A DNA stretch of 8,961 nt, taken from contig CAYSDF010000034.1 of the NCBI GenBank assembly GCA_964429675.1, positions 1-8,961 of the forward strand, given 5' to 3'. Shown here piece by piece: positions 1 through 5,160 of the stretch; position 1 is the stretch's first letter; the number at the start of each line of letters is the position of its first letter. The stretch comes from GWA2-44-9 sp964429675 (GTDB lineage Bacteria > Patescibacteriota > Minisyncoccia > 2-02-FULL-40-12 > GWA2-44-9). The translations under genes and the position numbers were made by a program. The notes beneath the pieces were generated by a model. The model made no database searches, was not told the origin of the DNA, and saw only the letters and a program-made list of their open reading frames with translations.

Positions 1-13
1 CAAAACATGGATC

Positions 14-137
14 GCTAACCGCAGGAGAGTTGATCTCTGGGGATCTCCCGCAGGTTGGCTGAACCGAGGGACGAAGTGCAAAATTCTAGCCAAGAATTTA
101 TGCCGTGCCCCAGAGAGCAAGCTCTCCTGCGGTTAGC
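14..137. other. Three-way-junction inverted-repeat element (possible structured RNA)
   Basis: A perfect 16-bp inverted repeat (GCTAACCGCAGGAGAG at 14-29 against 122-137) encloses a second stem (34-42 with 108-116). That stem opens on two hairpins: 46-71 (TCCC/GGGA and GGTT/AACC, loop GGCTG) and 78-103 (GCA/TGC around AAATTCT/AGAATTT, loop AGCCA). All stems are seen directly and fit one three-way junction. CCGCAGG also occurs at 48-54, so the right arm CCTGCGG (126-132) has an alternative partner. An ATG follows the right arm at 138 but is closed after four codons. I recognise no known RNA family. The strand of any transcript is unknown, and the element may begin outside the window. Confidence 0.55.
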
Positions 138-407
138 ATGAGGTGCGGGTAGCAACTTGCCTATTTAATATATATATTGTAGAGTAGCTCATCGTCAAGG
201 TCCTTCAAAAAAGGATACCATCTGTCCCAGACAACCAAGCCAAGCGAGTCGTATAAGGTTAGACTGAAGAAGCTGTTTAAGTCGATCTTAGGCAGTATCA
301 GCCCTCACCATATGACTCCATCGTCGCGGGGCGGACACTCTAGCCAATATAATCTTTTTCCTTGGAGACAGAAGCCGCATCAAGCATGGCACTTTCTATT
401 TTTTAAT
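138..407. other. 270-base stretch without a recognisable gene
   Basis: No convincing coding region on either strand. Weak signals only: TTGCCT (157-162) and TAGAGT (180-185) spaced by 17 nt within a TA-rich stretch; a short hairpin from GGTCCTT to AAGGATACC near 200-222; and an isolated TATAAT at 348-353, about 55 nt before the ATG at 408, without a visible -35 box. An upstream ATG at 312 would add 32 residues to the next gene, but that extension is rich in Pro, His and Trp and does not look like protein of the same kind. I therefore treat this as a long untranslated or decayed region. Confidence 0.35.
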
Positions 408-872
408 ATGACCATCGATGAGGTTTGGGAAAAGCTTGACGAAATCCACGCCAAAATATTCGATCCGAATCGGGAGGTGGTAGCTAGGAGCTGGATTCAC
501 GTCTGCAGCCTGGATACAAAAGATCTTGAGAAGTTGTATAAATTTCAGGAAGAATGTCGGTCTTTTATGGAAAAAAAGGATAGTATCTTTAAACTCCAAA
601 GGGAGTGGGAGAAATGTTTCGGGGGTGCCAGTCTGGAAAGGGCGGAGCTGGTGATTAAGTATATGATGCTTTTTATAATTTTCGGGGAGGCCATGGCCGA
701 TCCCGAAGAGTACATTTTTGATAATGGTCATCTTGAGAAATTATTGAGAAAAATTCCCCAAGACGGCATCAGGCGCTGGGCGCTTGAAGAATCTCTTGGC
801 AATTCAGAATCTCTTGGCAACACAAAAGCTAAGGTTGCACATATAATCGATAAAGTAAGACAATCCCTCTAG
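408..872 (+). CDS. Hypothetical, mostly helical protein (154 aa)
   Basis: I do not recognise this protein. From the ATG at 408 it is 154 residues, begins MTIDEVWEKLDEIHAK, is rich in Glu, Lys, Leu and Phe, and reads as soluble and largely alpha-helical with no signal peptide or clear membrane segment. A short hydrophobic patch (KYMMLFIIFGEAMA) lies near the middle. Residues 128-139 are a tandem duplication, ESLGNS then ESLGNT. No Shine-Dalgarno precedes 408 or the alternative ATG at 312 (186 aa). I prefer 408 because the extra N-terminus looks non-coding. The reading frame ends a few bases before a hairpin followed by six T, which supports a monocistronic transcript. It could be species-specific. 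Coding status is likely, function unknown. Confidence 0.55.
   Translation: MTIDEVWEKLDEIHAKIFDPNREVVARSWIHVCSLDTKDLEKLYKFQEECRSFMEKKDSIFKLQREWEKCFGGASLERAELVIKYMMLFIIFGEAMADPEEYIFDNGHLEKLLRKIPQDGIRRWALEESLGNSESLGNTKAKVAHIIDKVRQSL
788..820 (+). repeat. In-frame 18-bp tandem duplication
   Basis: The 15-mer AGAATCTCTTGGCAA occurs at 788-802 and again at 806-820, an 18-bp period. It keeps frame and gives ESLGNS followed by ESLGNT in the hypothetical protein, so it is consistent with slippage inside a translated gene. Confidence 0.8.
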
Positions 873-882
873 GGGGAATTTT

Positions 883-957
883 CCAGGTAGTAGAGGTTCC
901 GATTGCTTCGCTCTAGCGAAGCTTTCTTATTCCGGAACTTCTACTACCTGGTTTTTT
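883..957 (+). terminator. Family B element, short copy, acting as intrinsic terminator
   Basis: An 18-bp stem (CCAGGTAGTAGAGGTTCC at 883-900 with GGAACTTCTACTACCTGG at 934-951, one G-U pair) encloses a second perfect hairpin, GCTTCGC-TCTA-GCGAAGC (905-922). TTTTTT follows at 952-957. Position just after the stop at 872 and the T-run make it a good rho-independent terminator. The outer arms are almost the same as those of the element at 8687-8818 upstream of mgtC, and the GTAGT...TTCTACTAC part is shared with the leader at 5328-5463. It is therefore also a copy of a dispersed repeat family, in the same orientation, with a shorter interior. Confidence 0.8.
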
Positions 958-970
958 GTCATCAAAATTA

Positions 971-979
971 TGTTATAAT
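971..979 (+). promoter_or_regulatory. Extended -10 promoter for the cupredoxin operon
   Basis: TGTTATAAT fits an extended -10 element (TG-N-TATAAT, hexamer at 974-979). No good -35 hexamer is seen at the usual distance; the region there is the terminator T-run. A start near 986 would place the left arm of the inverted-repeat leader (994) within the first ten or so transcribed bases. Confidence 0.5.
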
Positions 980-993
980 AGAAATATTGTGGA

Positions 994-1108
994 ATCCCGT
1001 TAGAAGTACACCCTAACGGGTTATCGGCAAGATTATTGAAGAGCAAAATAATTAGTGCATGGCAGCGCACGGTGGTAGGTGTGTGCTAGGCATTACTTCT
1101 AACGGGAT
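994..1108 (+). promoter_or_regulatory. Inverted-repeat leader, family A copy 1, with competing arms
   Basis: ATCCCGTTAGAAGTA (994-1008) is the perfect reverse complement of 1094-1108, whose last two bases begin the ATG at 1107. A second complement of the left arm, CTAACGGG, lies at 1013-1020 and would form a local hairpin with 996-1003. The left arm can thus pair near by or with the start-codon arm, but not both. A further hairpin (1059-1093, core AGCGCAC/GTGTGCT) stacks directly on the long-range stem. The outer 11 bases, ATCCCGTTAGA, are those of the repeat around the GIY-YIG gene. Regulation is inferred; it could equally be a degenerate mobile element. Confidence 0.55.
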
Positions 1109-1580
1109 GCAACCCGAAGTTCAACTGGCAGTAAAAAGAGAGAAGAGGTTAAAGCCCATTAATGGGCCGGGGTTATCTTGGTTGCTTATTATTCTGATGC
1201 TTTTTCTCCTGGCTTCAGCAGTGAGCATATTTGGTAAGAAGGAGAGTGGTGATCTGGCATTAGGCACTCCTGACCCTTCAGAAACAATTTCGCCGGCTGA
1301 TACAATACTGCCAAGGATCTACACCATTTCTTATAGCAATGGAGTCTTTAGTCCTACCAATCTCAGGATCCATGCCGGTGATACCGTACGCTTTAAAAAT
1401 GACTCTTTTTTTCCGATACATGTTGCCTCCGATCCGGATCAAAATGTTCTTCCAGGTTTTGATAGCGTTGGTGATATTCCTCAGAGTAGCTATTTCTCTT
1501 TTACTTTTGCAGCAAAAGGGATTTTCGGATATTATAATAAGAACAGTCCCTATGAAAAGGGGACTATCATTGTGCGGTGA
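1107..1580 (+). CDS. Membrane-anchored cupredoxin-like protein lacking most copper ligands
   Basis: From the ATG at 1107 the product is 157 aa: a short basic cytoplasmic N-terminus, one membrane segment at about residues 23-42 (an uncleaved anchor or signal), a linker, and an extracytoplasmic cupredoxin-like domain at about 71-157. The domain shows GDTVRFKNDSFFPIHVASDP (91-110), PGFDS and a C-terminal GTIIV strand. Plastocyanin-like domains normally bind type 1 copper through one His here and a Cys-His-Met set near the end. H105 is present, but by alignment the others are N144, S147 and E150, so copper binding is unlikely. The ATG at 1059 would add 16 residues but lies inside a hairpin. There is no Shine-Dalgarno. 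The stop at 1578-1580 touches the GIY-YIG repeat. First gene of a probable four-gene operon. Confidence 0.8.
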   Translation: MQPEVQLAVKREKRLKPINGPGLSWLLIILMLFLLASAVSIFGKKESGDLALGTPDPSETISPADTILPRIYTISYSNGVFSPTNLRIHAGDTVRFKNDSFFPIHVASDPDQNVLPGFDSVGDIPQSSYFSFTFAAKGIFGYYNKNSPYEKGTIIVR

Positions 1581-1861
1581 TCCCGTTAGAGCCAATATGT
1601 ACTACTATGTTTATATGTTGCAAAGTAAAAAGGATAAACGCTGGTATACTGGCTTCACGGTGGATATACGGAAGCGCTTAAAAGAGCATAATGATGGTAA
1701 GTATACTTCATGGACAAAGGGCAGAGGACCATTTGAATTAATATATTATGAAGTATGTAAGAATAAACAAGATGCTAAAAATAGAGAACTATATCTTAAA
1801 ACTGGCATGGGCAAGCGCTATCTACAAAATAGGCTTAAGCGCTTCCTGGCTCTAACGGGAT
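1580..1861 (+). mobile_element. 15-bp inverted repeat enclosing a GIY-YIG gene (family A copy 2)
   Basis: ATCCCGTTAGAGCCA (1580-1594) is the perfect reverse complement of TGGCTCTAACGGGAT (1847-1861). The arms enclose almost exactly the GIY-YIG gene. Copy 1 (994-1108) shares the outer 11 bases but has AGTA/TACT instead of GCCA/TGGC, so each copy is internally complementary at its own variable bases. The left arm's first A completes the TGA stop of the upstream gene; the right arm's final AT opens the ATG of the downstream gene. A small endonuclease gene bounded by an inverted repeat inside an operon suggests a homing or transposon-like unit. No target duplication is visible, so mobility is inferred. 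Confidence 0.6.
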
Positions 1862-1863
1862 GA
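1597..1863 (+). CDS. GIY-YIG domain endonuclease-like protein (UPF0213 type)
   Basis: An 88-aa protein made of a single GIY-YIG nuclease domain. The first strand is YYVYMLQS (residues 3-10), with VYM in place of the GIY core. WYTGFT (16-21) carries the YIG equivalent (YTG). R25 and R27 in DIRKRLKEHN and E64 in NRELYLK match the conserved Arg and the metal-binding Glu. YhbQ/UPF0213 proteins have this size. Family members cut DNA, but many small bacterial ones have no proven substrate. The start at 1597 is just behind the left repeat arm, which lets the arms bracket the gene; upstream in-frame sequence overlaps the cupredoxin gene and is a shadow. It ends in an ATGA overlap with the next gene. 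No Shine-Dalgarno. It may be the enzyme that spreads the surrounding repeat. Confidence 0.85.
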   Translation: MYYYVYMLQSKKDKRWYTGFTVDIRKRLKEHNDGKYTSWTKGRGPFELIYYEVCKNKQDAKNRELYLKTGMGKRYLQNRLKRFLALTG

Positions 1864-2138
1864 AAAATATCCTTACATTTAAAGTAGAATCGGCTTTGGG
1901 GGTAGTTTTTATATCTATGCTTTCTGTATTTTTCGTTAGTATTTTGTTTATTGAAATTAAAAATTTCAATTCTGATTCAGATGTTTTTGATTCTACCAGT
2001 CCGAGTATAAAATTTGTTTCTCCGGCCGAGAGAGCACAAATACAGCAGTGGGTTATCGATAATCACATTCATTTACTGGCCGGACAGGGCTTCCGCTATC
2101 TTATTAAAACTTATCCCGATAAACCTTGGCTGGAATGA
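1860..2138 (+). CDS. Small single-pass membrane protein, function unknown
   Basis: A 92-aa protein starting MKNILTFKVESALG, with one membrane segment at about residues 12-32, then a soluble tail of about 55 residues (SPAERAQIQQWVIDNHIHLLAG and onward) ending YPDKPWLE. I do not recognise the family. The membrane segment is followed by acidic and Asn/Ser-rich sequence (KNFNSDSDVFDSTSPS), which suggests a flexible linker outside the membrane. The start overlaps the GIY-YIG stop as ATGA, and the A and T come from the right arm of the inverted repeat. The stop at 2138 is separated from the next ATG by a single base, so translation is probably coupled to the presenilin-like protease. It could be a partner or substrate of that protease; that is inference from position only. 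Confidence 0.7.
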   Translation: MKNILTFKVESALGVVFISMLSVFFVSILFIEIKNFNSDSDVFDSTSPSIKFVSPAERAQIQQWVIDNHIHLLAGQGFRYLIKTYPDKPWLE

Positions 2139-2139
2139 T

Positions 2140-2967
2140 ATGGTATACAAACCCAAGCTATTCTTAAAAGAGCTGATTCTATTTTTCCCTACCCTGATTC
2201 TGGGTATTTTTACCGCTCATCGCTATGGGGCGTTTATTTCTCAGAACTATGTTAAGCCCGTATCATTTTCTTGGGTTGATCTTGCTATATATTTGGTTTT
2301 TTTCGTGGCGATCTCTTTCGTATTATTCAGATTTAAAAAGGTTGCCGGTGTAGCTCTCAAGGTATTTCTGGTCTTGGTTGTTTTCTCCGGGTCGCAGATA
2401 ATTTTCAGCGCTTTTGTACCGCCTATTTTTGACATGCTACTGGCCTTGCTGATGACTACGGGATTCATATTTTTAAGGAATGTGCTTGTCCATAATGTGG
2501 GCATTATACTGGGGCTTGCCGGTGTATCCAGTATCATGGGCCTGAGTATTTCTCCGCTAACAGGGATCTTTATTCTGGTCATATTGTCAATTTACGATAT
2601 TATCGCCGTGTATTGGACCCATCATATGGTCCATTTAGCTCGGGGTATGATACAGAGCGGAGCGATATTTGGATTTATCATACCTTTTGAATTCAAAGAC
2701 TTCTTTTCTCATCAAAGCCATGCCAGTGAAACAATCGGGGAGAAGTTCATGGTTCTGGGGTCTGGTGATATTGCCTTGCCGATCATAATGGCAAGCTCTT
2801 TGGCCGCGATTTCTTTAAGGGAGTCTTTGATCACCGGGGCGTTCGCAATGGGTGGTGTTTTTCTGACCCATCTTATTTTTATAAATCAAAGCCAGCGAAG
2901 GCCTATGGCCGCTTTGCCGCCGATTGCAACGATGACCATAATCGGTTATCTTGTATCATTGTTGTGA
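2140..2967 (+). CDS. Presenilin/signal-peptide-peptidase-like intramembrane aspartyl protease
   Basis: A 275-aa very hydrophobic protein with about eight to nine membrane segments. It carries the three signatures of family A22 proteases: YD in SIYDIIAVY (Y152, catalytic D153), GxGD in LGSGDIALP (G207-D210, catalytic D210), and a PAL-like motif AALPP (residues 257-261). Spacing and order agree with the archaeal and bacterial presenilin homologues. These enzymes cut membrane-spanning segments inside the lipid bilayer; the substrate here is unknown. The ATG at 2140 is chosen because it sits one base after the previous stop and gives a normal N-terminus; a longer in-frame reading from 2014 runs through the upstream gene. 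No Shine-Dalgarno, as expected for coupled translation. Last gene of the cluster; no clear intrinsic terminator follows. Confidence 0.9.
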   Translation: MVYKPKLFLKELILFFPTLILGIFTAHRYGAFISQNYVKPVSFSWVDLAIYLVFFVAISFVLFRFKKVAGVALKVFLVLVVFSGSQIIFSAFVPPIFDMLLALLMTTGFIFLRNVLVHNVGIILGLAGVSSIMGLSISPLTGIFILVILSIYDIIAVYWTHHMVHLARGMIQSGAIFGFIIPFEFKDFFSHQSHASETIGEKFMVLGSGDIALPIIMASSLAAISLRESLITGAFAMGGVFLTHLIFINQSQRRPMAALPPIATMTIIGYLVSLL

Positions 2968-2989
2968 AATAAAGTTATTACCAATTTAC

Positions 2990-3055
2990 AATTTTCAATA
3001 AATCAATGATACATTGGAACATTGAATGGAAATTAAGAATTGATAATTGAAAATT
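2990..3055 (+). repeat. AT-rich TTTTCAAT inverted repeat in the leader of the beta-CASP gene
   Basis: AATTTTCAAT (2990-2999) pairs with ATTGAAAATT (3046-3055), and ATCAAT (3002-3007) with ATTGAT (3039-3044), giving a 16-bp stem with small bulges that ends four bases before the GTG start at 3060. A further ATTGAA at 3021-3026 could compete for TTCAAT (2994-2999), and CCAAT (2981-2985) can pair with ATTGG (3013-3017). Short AT-rich repeats built from TTTTCAAT words are familiar from Patescibacteria intergenic regions (general knowledge). No Shine-Dalgarno and no clear promoter were found between the two genes. Confidence 0.6.
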
Positions 3056-3059
3056 TCCC

Positions 3060-4430
3060 GTGAAACTCTCCTTCTACGGCGGTACAAAAATTGTTACAGG
3101 CGCGAACTATTTATTGGATGACGGTAAAACCAAGGTTTTGGTAGACTGCGGCTTGTTTCAAGGTTCTAAATTCGCCGAGACACTTAATTACGAGCCTTTT
3201 CAATATAAGCCTGAGGATATTGATTTTGTTTTCGTTACTCACGGCCATGCCGATCATATTGGACGCTTGCCGAAGTTGTATAGAGAGGGATTTAGGGGCA
3301 AGATATTTGCCACCAAGGCGACTGTAGATATTATAATGAAGACTTTACCTGATAGCTTGGGGCTTATTAAAGATGAGGCTCGCAGAGATGGCCATGAGCC
3401 TTTATTTGACGGCAACGATATTCATAATGTCTCTTCTTTAATGGAAGGGGTAGACTATGGTCAAGTAATTGAAGTGGGGGGCAATATGAAGATAACTCTT
3501 CACGATGCCGGCCATATTCTGGGCTCAGCCATAGTTGAAGTTAATTTTAAAAATAAAGAAGGCGGCTATTCGAAAATCTATTTTTCCGGAGATATCGGCA
3601 ATCCTCCTAGCCCCCTTTTAAAGCTGACATACTTTCCTAAAGATGCTGATTACATAGTAATTGAATCAGCTTATGGCGCTAGAGTTCATGAGGATAAGGC
3701 TATTCGCAAGGGTTTACTGGAAAAAATAATAGAATCAACTGCCGCCAAGGGCGGAACTCTTATTATCCCAACTTTTGCGATTGAAAGGGCACAGGAGCTA
3801 TTGTATGAAATGAATGAGTTGATTGAGCAAGGTCATGTGCCTAGAGTCCCGGTTTTCTTAGATTCACCCTTGGCGATTGAACTGACAAAAATATATGAGA
3901 AGTATACTGATTATTTCAATAAAGATGCCGCCCATGCCATAGAGTCGGGCGATGATATATTTAAATTCCCCGGACTTAAATTCACAGAAAGCTCTGAGGA
4001 GTCAAGAAAGATAAATCAAACCCAAGGTTCAAAAATAATAATGGCTGGATCGGGGATGTCCAATGGCGGTAGGATATTATTCCATGAACAATATTATCTG
4101 CCCGATCCCAATTCAACTATTTTGTTTGTAAGTTATCAGGTTGAGGGCTCTCTTGGTAAAAAAATTCTAAGCGGCGATAAGAAGGTTACAATACTGGGTA
4201 AATCGGTGCCGGTTAATTGCGAAGTCAAAGCTATTGGCGGCTATTCTGGTCACGCCGATCAGCCCACTTTACTTAAATGGGTGAAAGTTGCTTCAGAAGG
4301 AGGTAAATTGAAAAAGGTTTTTGTAGTTCAGGGAGAAGAAAACTCAAGTACAACTTTAGCTCAGAAAATTCTGGACGAGCAAACAATAGAAGCGGTTGTC
4401 CCTTCTCAGGGAGATAGTTTCGAGCTTTAA
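3060..4430 (+). CDS. Beta-CASP metallo-beta-lactamase fold RNase (CPSF73/TTHA0252-like)
   Basis: A 456-aa cytoplasmic protein. The N-terminal metallo-beta-lactamase fold begins at residue 1 (MKLSFYGGTKIVTGANYLL) and carries the zinc motif H61-G-H63-A-D65-H66, then H148/H152 in HDAGHILGS and D178 in SGDIGN. The beta-CASP insert follows from E202 (ESAYG), with PTFAIERAQELL (237-248), GSGMSNGGR (330-338) and the family histidine H398 in YSGHAD (motif C type). All expected metal ligands are visible. Relatives of this size, without N-terminal KH domains, are RNA endo- or exonucleases. The start is GTG, chosen because it gives the standard first strand; no earlier in-frame ATG exists. The gene lies behind an AT-rich inverted repeat and is closed by the hairpin element at 4441. 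Confidence 0.9.
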   Translation: MKLSFYGGTKIVTGANYLLDDGKTKVLVDCGLFQGSKFAETLNYEPFQYKPEDIDFVFVTHGHADHIGRLPKLYREGFRGKIFATKATVDIIMKTLPDSLGLIKDEARRDGHEPLFDGNDIHNVSSLMEGVDYGQVIEVGGNMKITLHDAGHILGSAIVEVNFKNKEGGYSKIYFSGDIGNPPSPLLKLTYFPKDADYIVIESAYGARVHEDKAIRKGLLEKIIESTAAKGGTLIIPTFAIERAQELLYEMNELIEQGHVPRVPVFLDSPLAIELTKIYEKYTDYFNKDAAHAIESGDDIFKFPGLKFTESSEESRKINQTQGSKIIMAGSGMSNGGRILFHEQYYLPDPNSTILFVSYQVEGSLGKKILSGDKKVTILGKSVPVNCEVKAIGGYSGHADQPTLLKWVKVASEGGKLKKVFVVQGEENSSTTLAQKILDEQTIEAVVPSQGDSFEL

Positions 4431-4440
4431 GTGTTGATAA

Positions 4441-4561
4441 ATAAAAAGCCCCACCCTGATTTTTATCCTACTCCTATCGGAGTATTCTTAATAAGAAGTA
4501 ATTACTAGTTTGTCTTTCTTCAATTCTTCTAAATGATAAAAATCAGGGTGGGGCTTTTTAT
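4441..4561 (+). repeat. Structured element, family C copy 1 (also a bidirectional terminator)
   Basis: A perfect 27-bp stem (4441-4467 with 4535-4561) carries AAAAAGCCCC on the left and GGGGCTTTTT on the right, so either strand could terminate here; it lies ten bases after the stop of the beta-CASP gene. The loop is a core of exactly 67 nt (4468-4534), the same length as in the other two copies, 36 positions being identical in all three. Fixed words: CTCCTAT at core positions 4-10, GG 12-13, TAA 22-24, TACT 36-39, TCTT 46-49, AAAT 64-67. Inside, TACTCC-TATC-GGAGTA (4469-4484) and TTCTT-AAT-AAGAA (4485-4497) form hairpins. I recognise no known family. Confidence 0.8.
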
Positions 4562-4578
4562 TATATAATTTTCTCAAC

Positions 4579-4636
4579 AAAAAACACCGCTTTTGCTGGG
4601 CTCGACGGATTCCGTCGAGCCCAGCTATGTGCGGTG
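4579..4636 (-). terminator. Two-tier intrinsic terminator of the GC-rich minus-strand gene
   Basis: On the minus strand an outer stem (CACCGC/GCGGTG, 4631-4636 with 4585-4590) surrounds a 15-bp near-perfect palindrome (4595-4609 with 4611-4625, arms GCTGGGCTCGACGGA). It is followed by TTTTTT, seen as AAAAAA at 4579-4584 on the plus strand. It begins four bases after the stop codon. Strong G+C stem plus U-run is the classical rho-independent form. Confidence 0.85.
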
Positions 4637-4640
4637 TCTC

Positions 4641-5030
4641 CTACGCGATGACGCGCAGGTTGGCGTTCACCTTGAGCGACTGGTAGTCGCTTTTGGTGAT
4701 CATGTTCCGGATTCCGGCATGGCCGGGGCAGAACACGAAGGTGCGGCGACGTGCCTTGTGCTGGGCACCTTTGCCGGCGCGGGGCTGCCGCGCGCATCCT
4801 TCGAGGCGGCAGCGGGTCTGCCAGTGGGCCAGACGGGCTGCCATCCTCTTGTCGTGAAGGCCCTTCAGGACCGCCTTTGCTTGGGCGCAAAGCGCCATCA
4901 CCTTGGCGATCTTTTCTTCGCCGGTGAGGGCGTTGGCGGCGTCCGAGGTCTCGGCGGCCTCGTATATACGGCGGTCCTGATCCTCGGTGAGCTTGAACGG
5001 AACGCGCGGGTCTTTTTGTTCGACTTTCAT
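4641..5030 (-). CDS. GC-rich hypothetical protein with Cys/His cluster
   Basis: A 129-aa basic, Ala/Arg-rich protein with no signal peptide or membrane segment; not recognised. The first 65 residues look helical (LTEDQDRRIYEAAE, EEKIAKVMALCAQAKAVLKGL). C74, C79, H91, C101 and H104 (CRLEGC ... CPGH) could bind a zinc ion, an inference from spacing only. The start at 5030 is set by a full Shine-Dalgarno (AGGAGG five bases upstream), the only one before a gene in this window. Base composition is far richer in G+C than any neighbour, with third positions mostly G or C, and the gene has its own promoter and terminator. It is opposite in strand to everything around it. These are signs of recent transfer. 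Overlapping open frames on the plus strand are shadows of the high G+C. Confidence 0.75.
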   Translation of the reverse strand: MKVEQKDPRVPFKLTEDQDRRIYEAAETSDAANALTGEEKIAKVMALCAQAKAVLKGLHDKRMAARLAHWQTRCRLEGCARQPRAGKGAQHKARRRTFVFCPGHAGIRNMITKSDYQSLKVNANLRVIA

Positions 5031-5035
5031 GTTGT

Positions 5036-5101
5036 CCTCCTATCACCGCTCACGGCGGATCCAGGAAACGGAAGGGGCGGAAGTGCCCCAAGCCACGTGC
5101 T
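5036..5101 (-). promoter_or_regulatory. Shine-Dalgarno and hairpin-rich leader of the GC-rich gene
   Basis: Minus strand: ATAGGAGG (5036-5043) then ACAAC and ATG, an ideal ribosome site that fixes the start. Just upstream, CCGC and GCGG can form a small hairpin touching the site, and GGGGC-ACTTCC-GCCCC (5077-5092) forms another in the roughly 70-nt leader. No other gene in the window has a recognisable Shine-Dalgarno. Confidence 0.7.
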
Positions 5102-5108
5102 AGTTAGG

Positions 5109-5137
5109 ATTCTATCACGTTTTTATTAAAAAGTCAA
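5109..5137 (-). promoter_or_regulatory. Strong sigma70-type promoter of the GC-rich gene
   Basis: On the minus strand TTGACT (5132-5137) and TAGAAT (5109-5114) are separated by exactly 17 bases of AT-rich sequence. Each hexamer differs from the sigma70 consensus at one position. The expected start is near 5102, giving a leader of about 70 nt before the ATG at 5030. Confidence 0.8.
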
Positions 5138-5160
5138 GTTAAACCAGCTTAATATAGTAT

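Noticed and set aside
14..137. tRNA or tRNA-like gene
   Set aside because: The junction has no acceptor CCA, T-loop or anticodon arrangement and the closing stem is too long.
312..407. Upstream ATG extension of the first gene
   Set aside because: The 32 extra residues look unlike the rest of the protein and no ribosome site is present; kept only as an alternative.
842..847. TATAAT before the family B terminator
   Set aside because: It lies inside the coding region, with no -35 box at a workable distance and no open frame to serve.
1339..1596. N-terminal extension of the GIY-YIG frame
   Set aside because: It overlaps the cupredoxin coding region in another frame; the domain starts exactly at the ATG at 1597.
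2014..2139. N-terminal extension of the presenilin-like frame
   Set aside because: It overlaps the 92-aa gene and adds no family sequence; the ATG at 2140 fits tight coupling.
4593..5129. 178-codon plus-strand frame opposite the GC-rich gene
   Set aside because: High G+C removes stops from all frames. The minus-strand frame alone has promoter, Shine-Dalgarno and terminator; another minus frame (4561-5046) lacks them and is Arg/Pro low-complexity.
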